Positions 16,832-25,919 of a stretch of DNA of 64,000 nt are shown here, piece after piece. Both the position numbers and the translations under genes were made by a program. The notes beneath the pieces were generated by a model that saw nothing but the letters and a program-made list of their open reading frames with translations, searched no databases and was not told the DNA's origin. Positions within the stretch are counted from its first letter, which is position 1. Each line of letters opens with the position of its first letter. Source of the stretch: Oscillospiraceae bacterium (lineage in GTDB: Bacteria; Bacillota; Clostridia; Saccharofermentanales; Saccharofermentanaceae); contig CACZGS010000005.1 in the NCBI GenBank assembly GCA_902780785.1, forward strand, positions 1 through 64,000. The letters are read 5' to 3'.

Positions 16832-17147
16832 TAAAGTTGTCCTCCAAATTTCCTATTATCCTTGCGCCATTTATCCCCAAGCGCATAAGTAGGATAACAG
16901 AAACGGAGGTAAAGAGATGAGAAAAAGTGTATGAGTTAAAGGGCAGTTGAGGTCTTCGTCACCAAACCAAATCCATGCGCTAATCAATGCCCCCCAAAAA
17001 ACACCACACTATTCACCCACATTTCTTAACGTTCACCGACTTGTAAGGCCAATATCTTTTAAATGACACGAAATTCACGCACAATTTTTCGATTGCGTGA
17101 TAGACTTGTTGCCGGGATTAATAGGAAATAACAGAAAGGCATTAGCA
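16832..17147. other. divergent intergenic region
   Basis: No gene recognised. It holds the promoters of the flanking divergent genes: the minus-strand GGATAATAGGAAA at 16849-16861 and the plus-strand GGATTAATAGGAAA at 17115-17128, the latter 17 bases after TTGCGT. A perfect GGAGG-ATG at about 16906-16920 opens only five codons (MRKSV) and is not counted as a gene. Confidence 0.5.
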
Positions 17148-18431
17148 ATGAACAGTAAACTCATTAAAGGCATACTCATCGGAGTTGCCGCACTTTTGGT
17201 TTGTGGATTTGCGGTCTACGCGATCTTCTTCGTTAAGAGGGGCGTGGTAGAGACCGACGACGGAACGTACTACTACGACTTCCTGGGCAGGGCCCAAACC
17301 GGCATGCAGACGATGCCGGATAAGACGGTCAGGTATTTCGATCCTGAGACTGCGAAAATGGCAGTCGGCGAGACAGTCATTGACGGCAGCAATTACCTTT
17401 TCGACGGCGACGGCGTAATGATGTACGGCCATCAGCAGGTAAACAGCGTCTCCAAGTACTTCGATCTTAAGACGGGCAAGATGCTCACAGGCTGGATTGA
17501 TTCCGAAGAAGGCAAATATTACTCGGACGATAAGGGCGTTTGCGCTTCAGGCCTTAAGGAGATCGAAGGCAAGACATATTTCTTCGACAAAAAGTCCGGC
17601 CTCATGGTCAAGGGCACGGTCCAGGACGGCGATGACACTTACGGCTTCGACGAGAAGACCGGTGTTGCATTAGATGGAATCGTTGAATCAGATGATGGCA
17701 CCAAGCACGGATACACCGCCGGCAAGATGCTCAAGAACTGCAGAGCTTATGAGAATAAGCACCTCTATTATTTCGACGGCGACGGCAAGGTCTGCCGTGA
17801 GATCGACGGCAACAAGAAGATGGTCGCACTTACCTACGATGACGGCCCTTCCACATACACCGACACTATCCTCGATGTATATAAGGAATACGGCCAGAAG
17901 GCAACTTTCTTCGTAGTCGGAGACAGACTCTCATGGAACGAATCACAGGCTAAGCGTGAGGTTGAAGAGGGTCATCAGGTTGGCAACCACACTTACGGCC
18001 ACAACGTCCTTTCCAAGCTCAAAGAGGATAAGATCAAGGAAAACCTCAAGAAGACTGACGACGAGCTTACGAAGATCGCCGGCAAGCCCACAACATACGT
18101 AAGGCCGCCTGAAGGCAGCTACAACAAGACCGTAAAGGCCGCAGTAGGATGCCCGATAATTCTCTGGAGCGTTGATTCACGTGACTGGGAGAGCAGGAAT
18201 GCCGACAAGGTATGCGCTGCCATCATCGGCAAGGTAAAAGACGGCGACATCATCCTGATGCACGACCTCTATAAGTCCACGGCCGAAGCTACCAAGAAGA
18301 TCGTTCCTGCCCTTGTCAAGGACGGCTTCCAGCTCGTCACTGTCCAGGAAATGGCTATCGTCAAGAACGACGGCGTTGACCTTGAGAACGGTGTTGTTTA
18401 TACGAGAATATCCGGAAAGAGCGCTGAGTAA
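17148..18431 (+). CDS. polysaccharide deacetylase with cell-wall-binding-type repeats
   Basis: A 427-aa type II membrane or secreted enzyme. Transmembrane helix at 7-28; residues 35-215 are five to six aromatic/Gly repeats of the glucan/choline-binding kind (DGTYYYDFLGRAQTGM, DGSNYLFDGDGVMMYG); residues 222-410 are a NodB domain. NodB motifs: TYDDGPS (Asp230-Asp231), NHTYGH (His281, His285), RPPEGSYN, DSRDW and ILMHD. The predicted reaction is N-deacetylation of peptidoglycan or another wall glycan outside the cell. Start chosen at the ATG that begins the membrane helix, behind AAAGG. Confidence 0.88.
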   Translation: MNSKLIKGILIGVAALLVCGFAVYAIFFVKRGVVETDDGTYYYDFLGRAQTGMQTMPDKTVRYFDPETAKMAVGETVIDGSNYLFDGDGVMMYGHQQVNSVSKYFDLKTGKMLTGWIDSEEGKYYSDDKGVCASGLKEIEGKTYFFDKKSGLMVKGTVQDGDDTYGFDEKTGVALDGIVESDDGTKHGYTAGKMLKNCRAYENKHLYYFDGDGKVCREIDGNKKMVALTYDDGPSTYTDTILDVYKEYGQKATFFVVGDRLSWNESQAKREVEEGHQVGNHTYGHNVLSKLKEDKIKENLKKTDDELTKIAGKPTTYVRPPEGSYNKTVKAAVGCPIILWSVDSRDWESRNADKVCAAIIGKVKDGDIILMHDLYKSTAEATKKIVPALVKDGFQLVTVQEMAIVKNDGVDLENGVVYTRISGKSAE

Positions 18432-18460
18432 TAACGCAAGCAATTATGTAATAAAAAATG

Positions 18461-18492
18461 AACGCTGTGCATCAATTTGCACAGCGTTTTTA
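18461..18492 (+). terminator. intrinsic terminator
   Basis: AACGCTGTGCA-tcaattt-TGCACAGCGTT followed by TTTAA; ends the deacetylase transcript. A-rich sequence on the other side may let it serve the convergent CPBP gene too. Confidence 0.9.
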
Positions 18493-18512
18493 ATTTCTAT
18501 TACTCCTGCCAG

Positions 18513-19238
18513 CTACCCTAGAACCGCTATCACAAAACTGATAACCGAAAACAGATTGCACATGCAGTGTAAGCAAATACTTATGTAAATGTTTTTCTTT
18601 TTGTAAGCAACAAACGCAACCGGTGCGAAAACCAGTATCCTGAAGATATTATTGAACGGCAGCCAGAAATGATAAAGCGAGAAAAGTATCGCTATCAGTA
18701 TCGGCGTGAAATTGTTCTGCATACGGAAATGCGATGTCAGATAACCTCTGAAGAACAGTTCTTCTGTTATGGGGCCGATGATCACATTAAAGATTCCGTA
18801 GTATATACAGGTGATCAGTATGACCGGTTTGGAAAAATTCTTGACGTAATCAATGTTCTGCCAGTCAAATCCTGCAGGCAGGCGGCTTAACAGTGCCAGC
18901 CTGAGGGGTTCAAGCAACTTGTTTTCGAGAGGTGCGACAAATACAGACAACAATCCTGCAAGGCTGAAAAACAAGAACGCTATGAGAAGCGTCTTCCATA
19001 CCGAGATCTTGCCCTGCCCTTCTAAAGCGCTTTTCAATGTATATGATCCGTACTCTTTTTTGCCGGCTGAAAGGATGATGCCCAGCTCTATCGGAACGAG
19101 CGTTACCGTGCCAAGAAGGCAGAATAACAGCAGATAGGGCATCGAACAGAAATGGCCGGCGATCAAATAGCTCAGGCTTACTGCAGCCGTAGGTGCGAGG
19201 ATATATAAGATGAGCCTTGGTACGGATATTTTATTCAT
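18513..19238 (-). CDS. CPBP-family intramembrane metalloprotease
   Basis: A 241-aa polytopic membrane protein (about six helices) with the Abi/CAAX-protease (PF02517) motifs: EELFFRGYL (Glu-Glu and Arg), FSLYHFW (His), and ICLHCMCN (His/Asn). In bacteria these proteins function as membrane proteases, often in self-immunity to bacteriocins or in processing of membrane-bound regulators. It starts 9 nt after the upstream lipoprotein stop with no independent binding site, so it is translationally coupled and is the last gene of the 21.1-18.5 kb operon. Confidence 0.85.
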   Translation of the reverse strand: MNKISVPRLILYILAPTAAVSLSYLIAGHFCSMPYLLLFCLLGTVTLVPIELGIILSAGKKEYGSYTLKSALEGQGKISVWKTLLIAFLFFSLAGLLSVFVAPLENKLLEPLRLALLSRLPAGFDWQNIDYVKNFSKPVILITCIYYGIFNVIIGPITEELFFRGYLTSHFRMQNNFTPILIAILFSLYHFWLPFNNIFRILVFAPVAFVAYKKKNIYISICLHCMCNLFSVISFVIAVLG

Positions 19239-19247
19239 ATCAGTTAT

Positions 19248-19772
19248 TTAATTGACAGTTTGTTGCAATGCATTTTCGATATACTGTCTTGCTTCGGAAA
19301 ATCTTCTGCTCTCCGGATCCTGTGCCATGCCTGCGCCATAGCCGCCTGATGTATGTACACTGTCAGCAGTCTCTACCTTAATATAGTAGGTTGAGGCATC
19401 ATTCGCACCATAATCCTTGAACTCATCTAAGAGATTCATGAAATCAACTCTGGTAAGCACATTGACCATGCTTTCCCAACCGGATCCTTCGATCTCATAT
19501 TCTTTCATTTCATATTGATCTGCCGGGGGAAGTTCTCCGGCAAGATAATCGTACTGCTTGTTGTCATCGGAACGAATGTAGTACTCCGTAACTTTGTGGT
19601 CGTCCGTTAGGATATACAGTTCGACTATAGGCTGGTCCCCGACATATATGAGATACGTAACCTTCTTAACATCGAGAGGACCTCTCTCCTGTTTCTTGAC
19701 GCAGCCTGCAAATGCGAAAATGCAAAGCGCTGCAACAAGTACTGCCGCAACTATCTTTTTAATTCTCTCCAT
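19248..19772 (-). CDS. hypothetical lipoprotein, 174 aa
   Basis: Signal peptide with lipobox AFAGC (Cys24) and a mainly beta-strand domain (VTYLIYVGDQPIVELYILTD). Family unknown. It lies in a run of three lipoprotein genes of similar size that do not resemble each other clearly, followed by a CPBP protease. Confidence 0.65.
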   Translation of the reverse strand: MERIKKIVAAVLVAALCIFAFAGCVKKQERGPLDVKKVTYLIYVGDQPIVELYILTDDHKVTEYYIRSDDNKQYDYLAGELPPADQYEMKEYEIEGSGWESMVNVLTRVDFMNLLDEFKDYGANDASTYYIKVETADSVHTSGGYGAGMAQDPESRRFSEARQYIENALQQTVN

Positions 19773-19787
19773 TATTCCAATCCATCC

Positions 19788-20213
19788 TTAATCCTGTTTC
19801 CGGCATAACCTTTTCATTGTATCAGAAAACTCATCGAATCCTTCGGGATATTCGTCGTAGATATAGGCAGACTCCACCCTGCCACCATGGCCGTAATCCG
19901 ATAAAACCAGCGTGATTGTACAAAGCGGCTCCTTGTCTTCATCATAGTACGGCAGTGAATCGATGTAAGAGATCAGATAGTTCTTATCTTTGACGGATAT
20001 ATCTTTGGAGACGCCTTCCATCTTAATATGCCCGAGATCTCCCACATCGTAATAGTCTGGCCAGACCATGTTCCTTAGGCCATACGGATTATCACTCTCT
20101 ATCTCAATGCCGATAGACGCAATCCGGTAATCCTCGTAGTTATCCTTCTCCGCTTTGCAGGCTGAGAGCATCAGGCTCATGGTAATGACCAGCACAACAA
20201 TAATTCTTCTCAT
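19788..20213 (-). CDS. hypothetical lipoprotein, 141 aa
   Basis: Start at 20213 is preferred: it lies 7 nt after AAGGGAG and begins the signal peptide MRRIIVVLVITMSLML with lipobox LSAC. An ATG at 20237 would overlap the upstream gene and add a charged octapeptide in front of the signal. The mature part is acidic, Tyr-rich and without a family I recognise. Confidence 0.6.
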   Translation of the reverse strand: MRRIIVVLVITMSLMLSACKAEKDNYEDYRIASIGIEIESDNPYGLRNMVWPDYYDVGDLGHIKMEGVSKDISVKDKNYLISYIDSLPYYDEDKEPLCTITLVLSDYGHGGRVESAYIYDEYPEGFDEFSDTMKRLCRKQD

Positions 20214-20227
20214 GGCCTTCTCCCTTC

Positions 20228-20791
20228 CTATGTCCATAACTCTCCGACGGAAGTCTCGACTTCCGGTTCTGACCAGGTCTGTGCTTTCGGATCGTAGAAC
20301 TGGGTGTATTTAAACATACTGATCGTGTACATTCCGTTGCCTTCCACCGTGACCAGATCTGCCTGTAATGATCCGTACTTGAAATCGACCATGTATCTTT
20401 CCAGGCCGTCCCTTATGCGCAATCCGGTAACTTTGCTCATCTGAACATCCTTTGCTTCGATCCTTATCGTTTTGTCTTTGTTGTTAACTTCAACGTCTTT
20501 AACGGAATAATAAATGTTTTCCTTGCCGCTCATGAAAAAGGTAACGGAATAATCTTTATTATTTCCCTGATCGAAGATCTTTTTCATCGCCCCATGAGGC
20601 ACTTTATCTCCACGATCAACTTCTTCGCTGTCGAAATATAATGTGATCTGTTTGCCGCTTATCCTGACCGATTCAAGTCCCAACACATTATCGCTGCTGC
20701 ACTTGAAGACTTCCCTGCCGGAACAGCCTGATGCCAGGGCCGTCAGAAGAATGGCGGCAATCACCAAAAATGTCACGGTATGTTTTCTCAT
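20228..20791 (-). CDS. hypothetical lipoprotein, 187 aa
   Basis: Signal peptide with lipobox LASGC (Cys23). The mature protein alternates beta strands and charged loops (VRISGKQITLYFDSEEVD), like a small secreted beta-sandwich. Function unknown. AAAGGGG precedes its ATG; its stop lies 14 nt before the next start. It probably shares a transcript with the small membrane protein upstream. Confidence 0.65.
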   Translation of the reverse strand: MRKHTVTFLVIAAILLTALASGCSGREVFKCSSDNVLGLESVRISGKQITLYFDSEEVDRGDKVPHGAMKKIFDQGNNKDYSVTFFMSGKENIYYSVKDVEVNNKDKTIRIEAKDVQMSKVTGLRIRDGLERYMVDFKYGSLQADLVTVEGNGMYTISMFKYTQFYDPKAQTWSEPEVETSVGELWT

Positions 20792-20824
20792 AGCTGTCCC
20801 CTTTCCGGTTATTGAGAAATCCTC

Positions 20825-21076
20825 TTAAAAACTCATAATGTATGCGCTTAAGCAATATATGACGACCGCAAGGCCGATGATCTCCAAAGCGGCAATTATC
20901 ATCGCAATGACAAACATCACAGTGATCCCCGCCTTACGCTTGCGGTGCTGCCTCTTGGCCTTAACGCCGTCTATAATGAAGAGAACCACAGATAAGGCAA
21001 TAAAAGCCGTTATGGCAGCTGAAACCAACGTCAGCATCTGTACCTGCATAGCCTCAAAAAAACTGTTCATGATCAA
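20825..21076 (-). CDS. small two-helix membrane protein, 83 aa
   Basis: Two transmembrane helices (about 13-36 and 52-78) separated by a very basic loop (KAKRQHRKRKAG), so the loop is predicted in the cytoplasm and both ends outside. AAAGGAT precedes the ATG. First gene of the lipoprotein/CPBP operon. No family recognised. Confidence 0.6.
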   Translation of the reverse strand: MIMNSFFEAMQVQMLTLVSAAITAFIALSVVLFIIDGVKAKRQHRKRKAGITVMFVIAMIIAALEIIGLAVVIYCLSAYIMSF

Positions 21077-21212
21077 TATCCTTTCACGTACGGACTTCCT
21101 GTCTGTATATTATCTATACAAACTATAATACGGATTTGTTGCAGCGTGCTCTTAACAATTCACAGCGATTTGTTAAAATCAATTTATAGATTTTTGGAAT
21201 GAGGGTTCGAAA

Positions 21213-22325
21213 ATGTCTGAGAATGTTAATGTAGTTGAAGGAATCAATTTAACAGAAACCGGCGTACAGTGTCCCGGATGCGGCGGCACCATAGGCGTAA
21301 GATTCGATCCGGTCAACAATACGCTGACCTGTCCTTTCTGCGGTCTGTCGACAAAACTTGCCCAGCCCGGAGAAGCACCGGCAGTTGAAGAACTCGACTT
21401 CAATTCTGCCATGCAGCGCGCCAGTGTTAACTGGGGAAAGATCAAGAAACTCGTCGAATGCTCTAACTGCGGCGGTCAGGCGCTTTACGATGCCGAGCAG
21501 GTTACCGGAGCATGCCCTTTCTGCGGTTCGACGAGCGTAGCTCCTGCCGCTGAGAATACGCAGATCATGGCTCCCGCGGCCATTATTCCTTTCGCTGTTC
21601 CAAGAGATCAGGCCCAGCAGTGCTGGATGAATTATCTGAACAGAAGACACTGCGTAGCCAAGAAGGCTTACGATTCAAAGCTTGAGAACATAACAGCCCT
21701 CTATCTTCCGTTCTGGACTTTTGATTCATACACGATAACGTCCTACATCGATGAATTACACTACCACACTGGCGGCGGAAACATTTACTCCAGATATTTC
21801 AAAGGTGTGTGGGGTCACAACTTTGACGATCTCGTCATTTTCGCATCCGACAGGATCCGTCATCCGTTTATCTCAAGGGTTCAGAAATTTGAATTCGAGA
21901 AGGCCCTTCCTTATTCACCTGAATATCTTGCGGGAATTCCTGCCGAAAGATATACGGTAGGCCTTAATGATGCCTGGGAGCGCGCGAAAAAGCTGATGCC
22001 CAGGACAATCGAGAAAGAGATCGAGAAATACGAGAAAAAGATCCACGGCGGATATCCGTTGATCCCCAAATACGCAATAAATCACTACAACGTCAAGTTC
22101 AGATATCTTTTGGCGCCTATTTATCTTGCAACATATAAGTACGGCAAAAACACCTTGCGTGTAGCCATCAACGGTCAGACAGGCGAAGCATGCGGCGACG
22201 TGCCCACATACCTCAAAAAGATGATCCTGCTGTTTGTTCTTCTGGGAATTGTTGCAATACTTCTTTACATTGGAGCAATGTTTTTACTCCGTCCCTTATT
22301 GGTCAACGGTATGCTTCTGCCCTGA
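21213..22325 (+). CDS. double zinc-ribbon protein with C-terminal membrane anchor
   Basis: A 370-aa protein often annotated as TFIIB-type zinc-ribbon-containing. Two ribbons: CPGCGG..CPFCG (about 20-45) and CSNCGG..CPFCG (about 88-108). A middle domain of about 200 residues has LPFWTFDSYTITSYI and many aromatic residues, and the C-terminus holds one to two transmembrane helices (340-365). A role in transcription or helicase action is unlikely given the anchor; it may handle metal or membrane quality control. Its stop lies 3 bp from the convergent gene's stop. Confidence 0.7.
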   Translation: MSENVNVVEGINLTETGVQCPGCGGTIGVRFDPVNNTLTCPFCGLSTKLAQPGEAPAVEELDFNSAMQRASVNWGKIKKLVECSNCGGQALYDAEQVTGACPFCGSTSVAPAAENTQIMAPAAIIPFAVPRDQAQQCWMNYLNRRHCVAKKAYDSKLENITALYLPFWTFDSYTITSYIDELHYHTGGGNIYSRYFKGVWGHNFDDLVIFASDRIRHPFISRVQKFEFEKALPYSPEYLAGIPAERYTVGLNDAWERAKKLMPRTIEKEIEKYEKKIHGGYPLIPKYAINHYNVKFRYLLAPIYLATYKYGKNTLRVAINGQTGEACGDVPTYLKKMILLFVLLGIVAILLYIGAMFLLRPLLVNGMLLP

Positions 22326-22328
22326 CGG

Positions 22329-22895
22329 TCAGCTTAACATATTTGACCAGTTAAGAATATAGATAACAGTAGCATATATACCCGTAGCGCCACCAACACA
22401 CGAGAGGATCAGGCCCGTGATAGCTTTGGGTTTGTTATCAAGCTTATCTGCAACCAGTAATCCCTTGATCGCGAATGTAATGCCGAGCACCACCGTGATC
22501 AGGTTAAGGCATCCGAAATACATTGTTGCCACGGAAATTATTCCGCAGATAAGGGCTGCCTTTGCCATGGGGTTCTCAACATGCGGCTTCGGCGGTACGA
22601 GCTGGACTGTTCTGGCATAAGCAGAATCGACCTCGATCGATTGTGCCAAAGGCTGACCGGCAGCCGGAGTTATGGGTACCGACTGATATGAAGGCGCCTG
22701 CGGTATTTGAGGTGCCGCACCCTGAGTTATCGGAGGTGCCGGCGGTATCTGCTGTGCATATGCGGGAGCAGGTGCCGGTGCGGGTGCAGGTGCAGGCTGA
22801 GGTGCTGCTGCAATAATCTCAGCAACCTTCGTTCCGCAGTTGGAGCAGAAAGCCATTCCGTCAGGAATATAAGATCCACATGATTCACAATACAT
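22329..22895 (-). CDS. zinc-ribbon / DUF4190-type membrane protein
   Basis: A 188-aa protein: N-terminal zinc ribbon (CESCGSYIPDG..CSNCG, residues 3-21), an Ala-Pro repeat linker (residues 33-75) and two C-terminal helices in a DUF4190-like domain (AKAALICGIISVATMYFGC). These proteins are common in Clostridia with unknown roles. AAGGCGG precedes the ATG; an extended -10 TGATATAAT lies on the minus strand at about 22957-22965. Confidence 0.75.
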   Translation of the reverse strand: MYCESCGSYIPDGMAFCSNCGTKVAEIIAAAPQPAPAPAPAPAPAYAQQIPPAPPITQGAAPQIPQAPSYQSVPITPAAGQPLAQSIEVDSAYARTVQLVPPKPHVENPMAKAALICGIISVATMYFGCLNLITVVLGITFAIKGLLVADKLDNKPKAITGLILSCVGGATGIYATVIYILNWSNMLS

Positions 22896-23017
22896 AATCT
22901 ACCGCCTTATTGTTCTGCAGGAAGCCTTCGAAGATTCCGCAGATATTTCCTAAATTTAATTATATCACGGCTGCACACTTATGATGTACATCGTGCTCAA
23001 GGCGGTAATTCAGACTG

Positions 23018-23239
23018 TCAGGATTTGGGAAAAGGCTTATTCCCCAATACTACGTCTATATCATTATAGGGATCATAAGTCGTTTCTGTTGTTTCGCTGG
23101 TTGCCATAGCTCTGGCTTTTTCATTTTCCATAAACTGGTGTAAGCTCAAAAGGATCCAGCCGATAAATGCACCAATGATCAAGAGAATGACGAATAATAT
23201 CCTTAATCCTATTTTTTTATCTATATTTTCTTCACTCAT
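23018..23239 (-). CDS. small single-helix membrane protein, 73 aa
   Basis: Start chosen at 23239, which follows GGAGAACTGAA and begins a short charged N-terminus before one hydrophobic helix (about 12-33) and an acidic tail with Thr/Glu repeats. The reading frame continues open upstream but only as the shadow of the preceding gene. It starts 1 nt after that gene's stop region, so it is coupled. Confidence 0.55.
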   Translation of the reverse strand: MSEENIDKKIGLRILFVILLIIGAFIGWILLSLHQFMENEKARAMATSETTETTYDPYNDIDVVLGNKPFPKS

Positions 23240-23240
23240 T

Positions 23241-23513
23241 TCAGTTCTCCTCCATAAAGTTTTCTCTCTGGATCGATTCGATCGCACCGCCCTGATAATT
23301 GCTGTTGCTGAACAGTTCCAGCGTGCCCTGATCGATACCGTTCCAGCCATCCATTGAGATCGACTCAACCTGAGCATCGATGATGCCGTTGTCCTGTGCC
23401 CATTGGAGGATCCTGAATGCTGATGCGAAGAGCACGGCGATGAAAAGCATGACCGCTGCAAGGATCACCAGAAGCATCTTGAATTTATTAACGGGTTTTC
23501 TATTTGTTCTCAT
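23241..23513 (-). CDS. small single-helix membrane protein, 90 aa
   Basis: A basic N-terminus (MRTNRKPVNKFK), one transmembrane helix (about 13-34) and an extracytoplasmic segment of 55 residues. GGAGGG lies 8 nt before ATG 23513; an ATG two codons earlier is too close to it. It is the first gene of a two-gene operon with a consensus promoter at 23550-23578. Function unknown. Confidence 0.6.
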   Translation of the reverse strand: MRTNRKPVNKFKMLLVILAAVMLFIAVLFASAFRILQWAQDNGIIDAQVESISMDGWNGIDQGTLELFSNSNYQGGAIESIQRENFMEEN

Positions 23514-23549
23514 TGCCATTGCCCTCCGTTGTTATTTCCTGTTGCTGAT

Positions 23550-23578
23550 ATACTACAACGTTGATTATTGAAAGTCAA
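23550..23578 (-). promoter_or_regulatory. sigma-A promoter of the 23.2-23.5 kb operon
   Basis: Minus strand TTGACT (23573-23578), 17 bases, TAGTAT (23550-23555). Confidence 0.6.
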
Positions 23579-23714
23579 TGACTTTTTATCGTAATTCGAT
23601 ATATTTTTCCCGACAATCACAAAATTCAGATGTTCGAAAACACGTCCGTAATAATAATAAAATCATGAACTAAAGGACCTTACAGGGATGCTATAATTAT
23701 CAAAGGGGGATGTC

Positions 23715-24551
23715 ATGGGAATGAAGAATATCTGGAAAATATTGAATATTGAGCCCACAAAAGACGTGAATGAGATAAAGCGCGCTTATACAGCTCTTGC
23801 ACATCAGATAAATCCCGAAGAAGAACCCGACAAATACAGCGAGCTTCATGAAGCATATAAGGAAGCAATCTCGCGGGCAAGAAACGCAGATATTGTAATT
23901 ACTCCTGATCAGGACGCACAGCAGGAGACCGGTTCATCCGATGCTGATTCAAGATTTGATTTCAGTGATATCAAAGAGGACTATATGCCGGAGAACAATC
24001 TGGCAGAAACGATAGTCGAAGACATTATTTCATTCAGGGAAAGCAACAATCTGGATTCCGCTAAAGGGATCAACGGCCTGTCATTTTCAATGAGAATGGA
24101 ACTGTCGATAAGTCTGTTTTATATGTATCTGAAGCTGGCAGAAGTTACTAATGATGTTACAGTCTGGCAGTCATTTTTCGATGAACCCATTGTCAAGTTT
24201 TGTATGGAATACGGAAGATTCAGGGAAGCGATCCTGCAGCCGTTTAAACCCGATTCTCCGCACAGGGCAAAGATAGCCGGGATAATCGAAGATTTTCTCA
24301 GCAAAAGCGTCACGCCTGATCCTTATTTGGAAAATGCGATGGAAGTAAATGCCAAATTTGCCGAGAAGAAGAAAAGAAAACTCATTTTCCTTATTTCGCT
24401 TATGTGTTTTCTTTTTACGGTCATGACTGTCTGTCTTTTTATTCAGATAGAAAACCCGCTTATAACTCTTTTTGGAATAGTATTACCGATGATCGGTATG
24501 ATTATTATTCCTTTCGCAATAATAATAACCTGCGGCAGCAATAACCGCTGA
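23715..24551 (+). CDS. J-domain-like membrane protein with lost HPD motif
   Basis: A 278-aa protein. Residues 4-55 align with a J domain (WKILNIEPTKDVNEIKRAYT, then YSELHEAYKEA), but the HPD tripeptide that stimulates DnaK is HQI at 30-32, so co-chaperone activity is doubtful. A soluble middle region of about 160 residues leads to two C-terminal membrane helices (about 217-240 and 246-270). Likely an adaptor that uses the J-like fold for binding. TATAAT lies at 23691-23696 and GGGGG just before the start. Confidence 0.7.
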   Translation: MGMKNIWKILNIEPTKDVNEIKRAYTALAHQINPEEEPDKYSELHEAYKEAISRARNADIVITPDQDAQQETGSSDADSRFDFSDIKEDYMPENNLAETIVEDIISFRESNNLDSAKGINGLSFSMRMELSISLFYMYLKLAEVTNDVTVWQSFFDEPIVKFCMEYGRFREAILQPFKPDSPHRAKIAGIIEDFLSKSVTPDPYLENAMEVNAKFAEKKKRKLIFLISLMCFLFTVMTVCLFIQIENPLITLFGIVLPMIGMIIIPFAIIITCGSNNR

Positions 24552-24591
24552 GCAGGTTAATATTATCTCTTATTAAGTTTTCACAACAGGC

Positions 24592-25104
24592 TTATTTGTT
24601 GATGACGATCTTGTCGTAATCAAGTGTAACCTTTGAGCCGCTGAGCTTGCAGGGAATATAAAGCAGAACCTTGCCGACCGCTTCATCATCGCTGTCGCAA
24701 AGGACCAGAATATAATCGCCGTCCTCAAGACCGTCTATCTGATCATCACCAAATTCGAAAAGATAATCATCGCTTGATTTCTTATCGCCGTTAGCGATAT
24801 ATGCATAAAGGACATCAACCTCATCAGCATCTGCTTCTTTTACGAATCCCTTTGTGCCGGGGCAGAAACCGAGCCATGCGTCCTGCTTCAGATCAAGTCC
24901 GGCATCAACCGTAAATACGGTCTGTCCGCCTTTCTGGGAGAACTGAACATCATTGGAACCGGATGCGTCATCGCTTCCTTTATCAGCAGCCTGTGTGGTA
25001 GCTTTTGTAGAATCACCGCCGCCCTTTTTATCATCTTTCTTTCCGCATCCGAAAAGTGCAAAAGACATTGCACAAACAACGATCAAAGCAATTACTTTCT
25101 TCAT
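24592..25104 (-). CDS. hypothetical lipoprotein, 170 aa
   Basis: ATG 25104 is preferred: GGAGGTAACGTTT precedes it and it begins MKKVIALIVVCAMSFALFGC, a complete lipoprotein signal with the lipid-modified Cys at 20. A Lys/Gly/Asp/Ser-rich spacer follows, then a compact, acidic beta-rich domain (DYILVLCDSDDEAVGKVLLY). No family recognised. Monocistronic. Confidence 0.65.
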   Translation of the reverse strand: MKKVIALIVVCAMSFALFGCGKKDDKKGGGDSTKATTQAADKGSDDASGSNDVQFSQKGGQTVFTVDAGLDLKQDAWLGFCPGTKGFVKEADADEVDVLYAYIANGDKKSSDDYLFEFGDDQIDGLEDGDYILVLCDSDDEAVGKVLLYIPCKLSGSKVTLDYDKIVINK

Positions 25105-25220
25105 AAACGTTACCTCCCCGGAGGTTAATAAAAAAGCCTCTGCGTCATATCCGGGCATATGCCCGTAACACTAAAAGAATTTTAACACACGACAAAAACA
25201 ATGAAAACGGGTACCCCGGT

Positions 25221-25859
25221 TCAGCTCCAAAGCATAATTGAGGTGAACACATCAAATAATATGCTGTAAAGGGCTCCGATGAACATCAGCAAAGTGAATT
25301 TGTCATAGAGCTCAGCTCTATAGAGGATGATGAGGACTAATGCAAGCATACCGTCTACGCAGATGAGGGTGATCATGAGCGGCTTATATCTCCTGTAGCC
25401 ATACATTGCCTTATCGCTTAAGAGATGGTTCTCGTCATGATCTTTGATTATCTGCTCGATCCTGTTGATATATTCCTCATAGGTATAAGTTTTCCTGCCA
25501 TAGAAATACTCAGCATCATCGTTCTCGAATTCGAGATTGCTAATAGGAAAATCCTCAATTACGTTATCACCGTAATATACCGTACAGACACCGTCATGAG
25601 GACCAAAGGCATAGACACTGGTTCCTGTCGTGCGCAGAAGCATATTCTTGGGATCTGAATAATCCGTGTTCTGAGCTTCCGGTGTAGCCCACCAGTCATC
25701 AGACGTATGCGGATTAACCACAAAAGCGGTTTGCTTGAAATAGTAATCACCGGCAAGATACATATCGTAAGACCGGTGCATGGCAATAAAGTAATCAGAA
25801 ATTGAATAGATCAGGCATGATATTACCAGTACAAGGTATATGTATGTTCTTCTTTTCAC
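25221..25859 (-). CDS. hypothetical membrane protein, 212 aa
   Basis: Starts with GTG behind AAGGATAAG. One N-terminal helix (residues 6-27), an extracytoplasmic domain of about 115 residues rich in Tyr and Asp, and two C-terminal helices (about 155-175 and 185-208). Looks like an envelope protein with an external sensing or binding domain. No family known to me. Confidence 0.6.
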   Translation of the reverse strand: MKRRTYIYLVLVISCLIYSISDYFIAMHRSYDMYLAGDYYFKQTAFVVNPHTSDDWWATPEAQNTDYSDPKNMLLRTTGTSVYAFGPHDGVCTVYYGDNVIEDFPISNLEFENDDAEYFYGRKTYTYEEYINRIEQIIKDHDENHLLSDKAMYGYRRYKPLMITLICVDGMLALVLIILYRAELYDKFTLLMFIGALYSILFDVFTSIMLWS

Positions 25860-25919
25860 GGCACTTATCCTTATTCCTTTGTCGCTTACAAAAAGGATTG
25901 TACCATAAACCCCAGATGC

